Source: Pomphorhynchus laevis (lineage: Eukaryota; Acanthocephala; Palaeacanthocephala; Echinorhynchida; Pomphorhynchidae). From it: a stretch of DNA of 64,000 nucleotides. The position numbers and the translations under genes were made by a program. The notes below the pieces were generated by a model. That model was given only the letters and a program-made list of their open reading frames with translations, did no database searches and was not told the origin of the DNA. The DNA lies in assembly GCA_012934845.2 (NCBI GenBank), contig WNNJ02000257.1:62001-126000 (forward strand). Reading direction: 5' to 3'. Shown in pieces: positions 22,061 to 32,480 of this stretch. Each line of letters opens with the position of its first letter. Within the stretch, counting starts at the first letter, position 1.

Positions 22061-23829
22061 AACTCAAATAATTTCTGTTATAGTGCTATATGCTTCAATC
22101 CTAAACATGCGTATGCAAACTAGTGTATAAATATCGTAAAGAACCAATTGCAACACTATCTAAACACCAACATGATTATGCGCCAATATATTTTCAATTA
22201 CTCTACTTGTTTTGGATAATGCTATTCATTGCATAGTGCAATAAAATTATAATTATTAAATATTAATAATTATTATTAATTATCTATTAAAATAATATAA
22301 ATAGATAATATTATCTATAATATTATCATTATACTGTACCACATTGCGCCAATGACGATTTTATATAAATACGATTTTATATATATATCGATTTTATATA
22401 AATACATGTCTAAAAAGACTGATTTTATATCTGGACTTGTTGAACAATGGACTTATCTGGACTTGTTGAAAGTCCAGATAAATTAAGTTTAGTTATATGG
22501 ACTTGTTGATAAATTACGAAGTTAGGATTTCAGTATACATTTTGTAAAAGTCAAAAAGCAATTTGTAGATTGTGGGTTAACAATTTTATTTAAATCAAAT
22601 AATCATACGAAATTTTGTGAATTTTTGCATAAGGATTTTTAACTCAAATATTTTCAGTAATTAAGGGAAACTTCAAAAGAGACGACAGTTGACCCAAATA
22701 GCTGTCATCAATTGATAAAGTTTATCCTAAAACAAACGGTAAAATATTTGTAAAAAATATCGAACTCATTTTGAGTTGCATTTCACTCGGAACTTATCAA
22801 TTTCTATGTCAGCAATTTGTGATTTTATGTCAGCAAAACTTTTTATATTTACAAATTCCATATTTTTATTAAAAAATATCGAAAATTAAATAAACAACAT
22901 TTTAAATTTGGTCTATAATTTGAAATTGTGATTTTATGTCAGCAAAAAGGTAGACACGATAGACAAGACAATTTGTCTTGTCTATCAACAAGACAAATTG
23001 CGTCAAGCCTTCCATCGAAAAGTTTAGTATAGATAAAAAATATTCTAAAATTTCGAAATAAAATATTTTTAAAATTTTTATTTGAAAATATGCCAAAAAT
23101 TAAATAGACAAAATATTTTTTTATAATTTAAATTGTGATTTTATGTCAACGAATAGCTTGATATATTGACAAAGCTTATTGCGTCTATCTTTCCATTGTA
23201 TAGCAAAGTGAAAATGAAAAATATTTTTCAAAAATATTAAAATAAAATATTTTAATATTTTTAATGGTTACTTCAAATGGTGATGTAAAATAGTTTATCC
23301 TAATACAAACTTTGAAACATTTATAAAAATATTGAGCTCAAATTGAGTTGCATTAGACTCAGAAATTTGAGTTGCGTTATATTTAAAATTCCCACAATTT
23401 TATTGCATTATATTTAAACTTAAATTTGCATAATATTTCAATTTGAGTTGCATTTAAAGCTCCATTAATTTAATGAATACCCTTTGGTTTAAATTCAAAT
23501 ATATTGAATATTATTTAATATAACGCGCTGTCAGTCATTGGCGCAATGTGGTACAGTATAATGATAATATTATAGATAATATTATCTATTAATATTATAT
23601 TAATAGATAATTAATAATAATTATTAGTATTTAATAATTATAATTTTATTGCACTATGCAATGAATAGCATTATCCAAAACAAGTAGAGTAATTGAAAAT
23701 ATATTGGCGCATGATCATGTTGATGTTTAGATAGTGTTGCAATTGGTTCTTTACGATATTTATACACTAGTTTGCATACGCATGTTTAGGATTGAAGCAT
23801 ACAGCACTATAACAGAAATTATTTGAGTT
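22061..23829. mobile_element. 1.77-kb foldback-type DNA element with 296-bp inverted ends
   Basis: The ends 22061-22356 and 23534-23829 are inverted copies (coordinates sum to 45890 at both boundaries, so there is no net indel). They begin aactcaaataatttctgtta and contain ggcgcatgatcatgttgatg-like and ccacattgcgccaatgac blocks. The 1.18-kb interior is non-coding. It is made of degenerate repeats such as attttatgtcagc (about 22815, 22930, 23140), ggacttgttga (about 22432-22505) and a perfect 25-base palindrome around 22966-22990. No transposase was seen, so the element would be non-autonomous. Confidence 0.8.
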
Positions 23830-24084
23830 ACATTTTACAGAAAGCACATTACCATCGTCAAGGAGAAACATTGTATATCTCTTTCCAAATATTTAAGTAT
23901 TCCAACATTTTGTTTTTTTCATTGCTACAAATATAACTTTGATAAAAGCTTTAAACTTCTTAACTTTATAACTTTAAATCGAAAAACTGATATTTATCTT
24001 TTATCTTTTGTAATTCAATTAAAAATGATTCACCTTTCCATATAACTCTTTTATGATTAAAACATTTTATTTACTGAATTATTT

Positions 24085-24720
24085 AGTTTTATGTTGGGTT
24101 AAGGAATAGGGTCAAAACCCGATAACATAGCAGTTTATCCTGATGACCTCTATTTCCTATTCGGATACATCGTCTGTTTTTATTATTCAATTCAAAAGAA
24201 TTGGCTTTTATTTTAAATTTTAATTTATTGATATAAATATAAATATATTAATATAAATATTTATATATATTTATATAAATATAAATGTACTTGATATAAA
24301 CATAAATTATATAAAATCTTATATAATTATTTATTATTTATTTTTGATTTATATATCTCATATATATAAATGTATAATTTATAATCTATCTATTTAGTTA
24401 TCTCATCTATTTATAAATTGATTTATAAATAAATTTATAATTTAATTTTTTGATTTATAAATTATTAAGTATAAAAATATTTTAAAGTATAAAATAATTT
24501 ATCATTTATAAATTATATAAAATTATGTATTATTTATTATATATAATTTATATATAAAATGATTTATTATTATAAATTGTAACGATATATTATATATCGT
24601 TAAAATATAAAAGTATATTTTAACTTGATATAAATTGTATAAAATCTTAAATAATTATTTATTATTTATAATTATTTAATTATTTCGTATTTTTAATTTA
24701 TAAATAGTATAAAATACGCA
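24085..24720 (+). repeat. copy of the dispersed structured repeat
   Basis: The head ttatgttgggttaagg, gggtcaaaacccgataacat and cctgatgacctctatttcc is followed by an AT-rich tail ending aaatacgcagacacagttag. In this copy the head folds as a TATGTTGGGTT / AACCC-GAT-AACATA hairpin. Confidence 0.6.
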
Positions 24721-26140
24721 GACACAGTTAGCTGATCTGATTATAAAAACACGTGGGAACAATTAAGTTAATTAAGCAAAAGGGCGTTTAGTTGTAATAC
24801 TAAAGTACTTTCAAATTTTGTAAAAACTCATTAAAATTTATTTTTGATTATTTCGAACAATTGAATTTACATAGAAATTATGTAAAAAATATGAATGAAT
24901 GCATTAAGGTTTCTGGTCGTCGGTGTTTGTGTTTTCTTTGTCAATGTTTTCATTTTTCTTTTTGTAATATAATTTTTATCTTTAAATACATACACCGTTT
25001 CTATTAATTTAGTTTACAAAAGATATATATTCATACCAATCAAAATTATATCATTTAATGGATATGATATCACGTGAAAAATGATATCATGCTGATATTT
25101 CATAGAACGTAATGTTGAGTGTTTTGTCAAAACACTCTTTTATCAACTTTAACATTATAAGTATTAATAATTATTTATAATTTTTTAATTATTAATTATT
25201 TAATTATTTAACATTATTTTTAATTTATAAAAAATACACAAACTCAGTTAGGTGATCTGATTATAAAAAAAGCATGTGTGAACAATTACGTTAAGTAACA
25301 AGTGAATTGCTTATAGAAATGCTTGATAAAACATGAATATTTAGTTACATAAAGTTGGTTACATATTCTGTTTGGATTTAAGTTGTTATTTAAGTATGTT
25401 GTAAAGTGGTTTTGAACTAGTTTGAAAAGGTTACAGTATCTGGTTCTGTTAAAACATATGGTATAACATATGGTAAAACATATGCTAATAATATCTGGCC
25501 TGAACCAAATTGTATTTAAAATATAGTTTCTGTCGTAGCTAAGCATCCGTTGATTAGGTAAAGAATTGCATAAATGTCATAAATTTTTCAACAATAAAAT
25601 TACGCTAATAATTGAGATGATTTACGCTTAACATATTTTTTAGTAGACGACAAACTATTACACTACACGTTAACCTAAATTATGATCAGCTTGCAACACT
25701 TAAAAATCATTAGTATCTAGACTATGTGTACATGCAAAATGCACTTAGGTAAATTGGGTTACGAATGACAACAAGAATAAAGGCCAAAATGTTAACGGAT
25801 ATATGTTCAACAGTTTGAAATTATAGTTGAAATCGTATAAATTTTATATGTGAGTTATTCCTTTTGATTTTTCTTTACAAAATTAACTTTAACAAATTTA
25901 AAAGTTTTCTTAAAAAAGCCAAAAAATAAATTCTTGTTTGTAGCCTGCCGATCTTTCATCTTTTTACTTTAACACATTTGATTTATTCTTATTGTAACAA
26001 CTTTTTGACTTTAAGTGCTTACTGTATTGTCTAGACTTAACAATTAGCCGATTTTTCTTAGCCAATATTTTTTCAAATGTGTTTAATATTTAAATTGCTA
26101 CAAACTACGATACAAACTACGACTTTCATGTAGTAACTAA
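24721..26140. other. non-coding, repeat-tail sequence
   Basis: Contains a second tail of the same type ending aactcagttaggtgatctga at about 25232-25262. It also has an 86-codon - strand frame (25286-25546) of low quality. No gene was recognised. Confidence 0.35.
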
Positions 26141-26470
26141 TTTAAGGCCCCGCTGCTATGTTGGGTAGAGGAGTTAGGGGCCGAAACCTGATAGCATAGC
26201 AGTTCCTCCTGATGACCTCTAATTCTTATTTTGATATATCGTATATTATTTATTAGTCAATTCAAAAAATAATAATTTTTATTATAAATTTTAATTTTTT
26301 ATTTTAACTTGATATCAGTTATATAAAATGTTATAACAGTTATTTATAATTATTTATTATCTAATTATTACAGTTTGATTTATTGATTTAACATTATTAT
26401 TTTTATTTATCAATTTATTTTTTATTTATTTATTTTGTTATTTTATAATTATATTAAATGCGTAGAATTC
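26141..26470 (+). repeat. best-preserved head of the dispersed structured repeat
   Basis: The head here has CTGCTATG paired with CATAGCAG around an internal loop, and GAGTTAGGGG from that loop can pair with CCTCTAATTC downstream (10 pairs including two G-U). This is an H-type pseudoknot arrangement. The tail runs to about 26470 (aaatgcgtagaattc). Confidence 0.6.
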
Positions 26471-26687
26471 AAATTTAATAAGAGGAAACATATAATGATT
26501 AATTAATAAGTATTAGAGCTAGATCAATGAAAAGACGAAATTATTTTTGATATTTCGCTAAAAATATAACAAAAGACTACGCAATATAGATTTACAATCA
26601 CCACGCATTTATACATTTATTTATCGGTTATGAAGTCGTTATTATCAGTGTTGCAAATAACAATATTGTATTTTGACAATTAGACTA

Positions 26688-28604
26688 CTGTCTTCCCTCG
26701 AAAATAAGACAATCTCATTCCCTCTAAAATAAGACAAAAATTATCTTATTTTAGAGGGATTTTTTTTGTCTTATTTTAGAATTTTTTTACATAAAAAAAA
26801 TTATTTTTACTCACCCCAAATGATTTTTACAGAAAGCTATAAACGAAAAAGTTATACAATTAAATACAAGCTAGATGTTATTGCGGATTATGAGAAACTA
26901 GATGAAAACGGGAAGAGCAAGACAAAGTCAGAAATATCGAGAAAACACTCTATCACACCAAGGATGTTTCAGTGTTGGCTGGATCAAAAAGAAAAATTTT
27001 TAGACGTACTACAAGATACCAAAATATTTATTTTGACATGTAGAAAGGTTGGCAAATCTGGTAGAAAAACACAAAGTGAAAAATTAGATACACAGCTTAT
27101 TAATTGGATTATTGATTCTAATGATAAAGGGTTAGTAGTTAAAGATAAATATCTACAGGCAAAAGCAGTTAGTTTTTGTCAAAAGTTAAATATACAAGAT
27201 CTAAAGTGCTCAAGCGGCTTTATACACAAATTTAAGAATAGACATAATCTTGTATCTCGTACACATACATCTTGTAGAACTATTCCAGAGAATGCCAAAT
27301 CTTTGGCCACAGATTTCATTTATGCTGCTCGTAACTTGATAAAGACACACTCAATTAAACCCAGAAACAATTAATTTTGACCAAGTTCCGAGATATTTCG
27401 AGCAGGAAAACAACAAGACAATAACTGTAAAGGGTTCAAAATCTGTTAAATTAGCAAAGACATCGTCGACTCATGCGAGATTTACTTTTACTCCCATAAT
27501 CTCTGCAGATGGTAAAATATTAGGCGGACATTGCCTTTTCTCAAATTTAAAAAAGATACCAACAACAACCAATCGAAATATATACGTCGACGTCAATAAG
27601 ACGGGCATGTGGAGTGAGGATCTCGTCTGTTCTTTCTTTGAAAAATATATTTTATCCAGATTCGAAACAAGATTTGCACACGAGCCAACTCTTGTAATAA
27701 TTGATTCTTTTTCTGCAAATCTAAAGATAGACAAGAAATACGAAAAACAACGTTTATATACTTTTTGTCCCAAAAGGAATGACGCCGTTATTACAAATGC
27801 TCGATGTCTCTATAAACAGATCTTTCCAACAATTCTACGGAGATAAAATTAATGACTGGATGTCAAAAGCAATTGAAGATGACGATAACCGAACAAAATC
27901 CGGCAATATTAAGAGACCATCGTATAAACAAGTAACTGATATATGTTGGGATCTTATTAATACGTTAGACAACGAAATGGTGATTAAAAGCTTCGATGTT
28001 TGTGGTATATTAGGATCAGAATTTGATTTGAGCAGACTTCATGCGCCTTTGAGACAATTACTCAGTGATGAACATTTTGAGATTGAGGATTTTAAAAACA
28101 ATAGTGATTTCATATTGGAAGAAAATGTGCAAGATCTCAAAGATTGGAAGGCCTTAGGTAAAGATGGAAATTCGTTTTTTAAAATAATTTATTTAATCCT
28201 TTATGATACCATTGAGAAGCACATAGAAGTAAGACATCATATAGCCTTAAATATTCCTTCCATTAAAGAATTAGAAGGTCTATATGATGATGAATATATT
28301 AATGTCTTACTTATAGCAGGAAACAAAGCGTCGGAGTTAGAAATTTTTGCAGCAAGTAGACTCTATAACTTGAACATAAAACTTTATTATGATAGAGATC
28401 TTAAAACCCCAGGTTTCATTTATCAAAGCTCGAGTGGTGAAGCAATATACGAAATATTGAAAACTTCCGATTTTTTCATGATTAAAAACAGCTTTTTGTC
28501 TAATTTTCGAAGTTTTTTATGTCTTATTTTAGAGACAATTTAGCCATTTTTCATTTTCCGAAAAGTTGAATTTATGACATTGTCTTATTTTCGAGGGAAG
28601 ACAG
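26688..28604 (+). mobile_element. pogo/Tigger-family DNA transposon, complete ends
   Basis: Terminal inverted repeats of 26-27 bp begin CTGTCTTCCCTCGAAAATAA, and the element is flanked by TA on both sides (26686-26687 and 28605-28606), the target duplication of Tc1/mariner-pogo elements. Subterminal copies of ctaaaataagacaa lie just inside the ends. The length is 1917 bp with one transposase gene. It is inserted beside the ubiquilin segment, inside a short repeat that also occurs at 40417-40481. Confidence 0.93.
26826..28543 (+). CDS. pogo/Tigger transposase with C-terminal OTU-like domain, frameshifted
   Basis: The transposase cuts and pastes the element. In order: a psq-type helix-turn-helix (YTIKYKLDVIADYEK, SEISRKHSITPRMFQCWL), a CENP-B type DNA-binding region (GRKTQSEKLDTQLINWI to FKNRHNLVSR), and the DDE core with ISADGK, LVIIDSFSAN and LQMLDVSINRSFQ. 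Beyond about 28150 comes an extra domain: GKDGNSFFKIIYLILYDTIE, HIEVRHHIAL and ASELEIFAASRLYNLNIKLY, the layout of an OTU cysteine protease (DGNCLF...IRH...E...A). The usual catalytic Cys is Ser (DGNS) and no C-terminal catalytic His is evident, so protease activity is unlikely. Two single-base shifts interrupt the frame: one extra C in a C run near 27361 and one extra A in an A run near 27774. Otherwise there is no decay, so the copy is young or the shifts are sequencing errors. Confidence 0.88.
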
Positions 28605-28654
28605 TAGTACATTCTCCGTTAAAAAAATCAAAGTCGAAGATCAATAAAAAGTTA

Positions 28655-29211
28655 TCCATATTTAGGTTAAAACTGGATGCCCGCAACATGTCGATTAATA
28701 TACGAGGATTTTCAGCAGCGACTACTAATAATTGTCGAGGGTTCATCGTCGAATACCGATTAGTGTTTTCGCTTGATGTAGATTGCAAAAGCGACTCTAA
28801 ACTGTTTGTAACAGATACATAAGATCTAGACGAATCGACTAAATTAAATGGCAAAAGATTTAAAATGGATGCAGATCGATTATTTTGAAATGTAGTATTC
28901 TGAGATGCCCCCGGGTTAGGCAGGGGGTTTGACTTGACTGGTGTTAGCTGTCCTCGATGAGCTAGAATTAGTATTCAGAGGATTATCGCCAAACTGCTCA
29001 TGTGCCGCATTAAGCATTGGTTCTTGAAAATCGCGATAAATTCTCTGAAGAACATATAATCCGCTCAGTGAACTCTTAAGGTTAATCAGGGCTCTATCAT
29101 GGTTTCTCGTAATTTCCTGTATAGTTGTAGGATTACGAATCATTTCTTTTGTTTGACGCATAAAATCCAAATTGTTAAAGAATTGTGAAACCTCATGGTT
29201 TTCTGAAGATG
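28655..29211 (-). CDS. UBQLN: ubiquilin (UBQLN) partial exon, STI1-region
   Basis: Ubiquilins shuttle ubiquitinated clients to the proteasome. On the - strand the frame opens at an acceptor near 29212 with SSENHEVSQFFNNLDFMRQ. It continues IRNPTTIQEITRNHDRALIN and FQEPMLNAAHEQFGDNPL, against human [20 protein letters not shown] and IQEPMLSAAQEQFGGNPF. After a linker, PLPNPGASQ matches human PLPNPWAPQ, and SLESLLQSTSSEN then AENPRILIDMLRASS match the next STI1 repeat. One extra C in a five-C run near 28930 shifts the frame between SQVK and PLPNPG. Recognisable homology fades at about 28655, next to the pogo insertion. The N-terminal ubiquitin-like domain and the C-terminal UBA domain were not found, so this is a fragment, a pseudogene, or a gene whose other exons lie unseen upstream. 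Confidence 0.82.
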
Positions 29212-29850
29212 CTAACAGAAGTAGTTAGCGAATTATCAAAAAAGTTTATATTTTCTTTGATCCAGTTCCAACAATTATTTATCAATAATGGATCAGTATC
29301 CACTATTCAAATTATTTTTATTTAATTAATTTGGTGTAATATTAAGAATCCAGAGCATGACTTTTTAAAGCATGTACTGCTGGTCCTACCGATGTCCGTA
29401 TTGGTTGCACTGATGTGATCTAGGGATATAACTGTAATAATTGTGATCTGTAATTGCAAAAGGAAATCTATTAATTTTTAGCTTTCGAAAATGTGAAAAT
29501 GAGTTAAAAACAGTATTTGAGTAGACAAACAACAATGGCAACTTGGCACTAAATGTCTAATTGGCAGGAGTTATACTTTAATTAAACAAAATTGGTTAAA
29601 TTAAATATAATTGGTTTGATACTTTAATACAGTTTAATCATTTCTTTTATTAATAATAAATTTTAATAGTTCCTTATTAATAAAAAATATTAATAAATAA
29701 TTAATAATAATTAATTAATTTAATTAATAAATTATTATAAATTATTATCACTGAAGTAATTTTTTGAAGATGCTAACAGAAGCTAGCGAAATATAAAAAA
29801 AAATATTTTCTTTGATTCAGCTCAAATAATTATTTATCAACAATTTAAAA
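29206..29850. repeat. direct duplication around the ubiquilin acceptor, split by a dispersed repeat
   Basis: The segment 29206-29300 (gaagatgctaacagaag, tattttctttgat, caattatttatcaa) recurs at about 29766-29850. The 324-bp dispersed repeat (29309-29632) lies between the copies. The duplicated piece includes the ubiquilin splice acceptor and its intron side. Confidence 0.6.
29309..29632 (+). mobile_element. ~320-bp dispersed repeat, copy 1
   Basis: Nearly identical (a few substitutions and one indel) to 46376-46693. Both begin caaattatttttatttaatt and end ttggtttgatact. Internal landmarks are aagaatccagagcatgac, gtactgctggtcctaccgat and caaacaacaatggcaact. There are no obvious terminal inverted repeats, A or B boxes, or coding frame, so the class is uncertain (SINE-like or MITE-like). 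Both copies are in introns or at the edges of host genes. Confidence 0.75.
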
Positions 29851-32480
29851 TAATGATTAATATTGATATGAAAAATCAATTAATATTGATAATGTATAAA
29901 AAATTTCTTAGTAAAAGTGAGGAATGTTTCTTTACGCGAAATTATGCTTAATTTGAAATTAAGAGAGCTGTTTCTAGTATTGTTTCTATTCTATTGTTGC
30001 GTCAATATGTAACATCTCATTTTAAAGTTACATTCTTAATCTCGTAAACAGAAATATTTTTTTATTTTTATTAAAATGAAGAATAAACGTAATTATATTT
30101 CATTTGATAAGATCATTAAACATTTTTTCATTTGATAAGATCTAAATAGCCGTGTAGTGTACAACATATTAGATCATGATCATATCAAATCATGATACTG
30201 TCTAAACTTGACTAGACAACGATATACATCGTTCATTTGAGGTTCAAAGGTCATTCAAAAATGCAACGAACGATTTATAAAATGTTATGAAATTTTACAA
30301 TTTTAAATACCACTTACTTTATTATAATTGTGTAGTTTCTATTTTAATTCCATTATTAGTTGCAAATCATAATTTCGTAATGATAAATAAATTAAATTTC
30401 TTGATATATGAATACCTAATATATGATGTATGTTTGATAGATAAACTATAATTATAAAATGTTATCCTTTTTATTAAAGGAATCATTTTTTGTAAAAGTA
30501 ATCATTTAATAAGTTGATTGTTCGTTTATTATTATTTGATAATAATAAATCATTGTTCGTAAAAATAGTGGATTTCTCTTTACAATTACAACATAAAAGG
30601 AATTAAAAGGAATTTAATGCTCTAAATTTCAAATTTGCGAGCTTCAAAGTATTGCAAATTGCTATTAGTATGTATACATAAAATCTAAGACAGTCTCGCT
30701 CTCTGGAGAGTACATTTCTCTTCGAGCGTAAATGTTCACTAATCGCAAATATTTCGGACGCAATCGACCTGGTTTACAATCGAAAATTGATTAACACGCT
30801 TTTTGACGTTTAACAAGAATCATCAAACAACACAAGTACACGTATGAAATATAACCACAGAAGTAAATAATTAATTGGAGGTTTTTGGTTGAAAAAATGT
30901 ATAGCAAAAATAAGAAACAGCTTTTGGTTGTAGTCCTGACATCTTCAACCAAAAGCACAAAATTGTTGTGTAATACGTTGGTAGGTAATTTGCAGCTGTC
31001 CGAAAATTACCACTGCAGGTATCAATATACATCATCAATATATATGTATTTTGTAGATATTAACAGAGATTCACGAACGTAAAATAGTCTCTTACAATAC
31101 AATGCTATCTGATAAAAATGCGATTCCTTAAATATCACTTAAAAGTCAGTATTTTATGTTGCAAATGCATTTTTCATGTTTTGCAATCTTCTTTGAGTTC
31201 AAACAGTTTCGACTTTTGTAGTTAAAATAAATATATTGCCTTCAAATTAATAAATTCATCATCAATTTAAATTCAAGCATTTCTTTGCGATTACAACAAA
31301 ATTTGCAGCATAACAATTTGTTTATTGTATGCATACAATAGCTTGCGGATTCCATATAAACTATATCCATATCGATTATCCAATCAGTTACAAAAGTGTT
31401 TTATAATTAGTACGCATTTGAAGGAAACTGTTTATTCAATAATTACCTTTAGATAATTATTAATTACCTTAATACATAAAGCTATTATGAACACTTACTA
31501 ATTGTTACCCGTTATTGGTTATTATTTGTGGTAATTACTTGAAATTTCATTACTGCCACTAATAAGTGTATTTCAAGGTGAATACTTAATAAATCGCAAT
31601 AAATATTAATTATTTACATAATAATTAATCATTTAATAAATCATTTACATAATAAATGATTGTTTAAGTAATACATGATAATTATTAAATATTTACATCT
31701 GCTTTTTTGACAATTGATGAGATAAATTCTTATACTTAGTTTAGTAAAGTAAACTTAGTTGGTTATTTTAGCTTAGTTAGTTAGTTTAATTAAGTGATTC
31801 CAAATTTCCAAAAATTCGGTTTAAACTCATATATGCTCAGCTTGCCTAAAATTACATAGTCGGGCAAGCTGAGCATATACTAGTGTTCGTTTTCATAATC
31901 CAACTGAAGAATTAATTTTACAATTAATAATTTGGAAATGATTGCTTTATATAAAAATATTTAGTAAATTAGGTAAATATATTTTTTAAGTTTTAATGCG
32001 ATTTTTTAAACGATGATTTTCACAATTTACACTTTATTTATAAACGGAAATAAAGCTATAAATTGGTTTTCATTGATGCATTTTTATGTCGTAATGCTTG
32101 CAAATTCAGCACACGAAATTGTGACTAAATGAAAAGGCATTTGAATGAAGCTTTCATTTTGAATTAGGTAAAGACAAACATTACATGATTGTCTCTATTC
32201 ATGTGCAGTTCTTAATGAAGATAAAATTTAAAAGAAATAAAACTTGCATAATAATGACTTTGTATTTATTCTAGTGTTTAATACTTTCGATCTACAATAT
32301 ATTTCTAAATTAATAAAAAATACAATTTTATAGCTAAATATAAAAGTGATAAAATGACTAAATATAATAATTATATACAATGTTTTAAGTAGTAGCTACA
32401 AGTCCTGTATTGTCATTAATTATATATTCTAGTAAATCTTAATTTTTGAGTGCTTTTTGTTTTTATTCGAGGAGAAACGG
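29851..32480. other. non-coding region upstream of SHOC2 and ubiquilin
   Basis: AT-rich. A 17-bp perfect inverted pair with an 18-20 base loop (tatatgctcagcttgcc / ggcaagctgagcatata) lies at 31830-31846 and 31863-31879. A looser pair ggtttttggttgaa / ttcaaccaaaagc lies at about 30880-30955. The SHOC2 promoter should be near the right end. No TATA or initiator could be assigned with confidence in such A/T-rich sequence. Confidence 0.35.

Noticed and set aside
30885-31082. 65-codon + strand frame, and a possible ubiquilin upstream exon on the - strand
   Set aside because: Neither strand gave the ubiquitin-like signature or clean splice phases; only a loose hairpin was evident.
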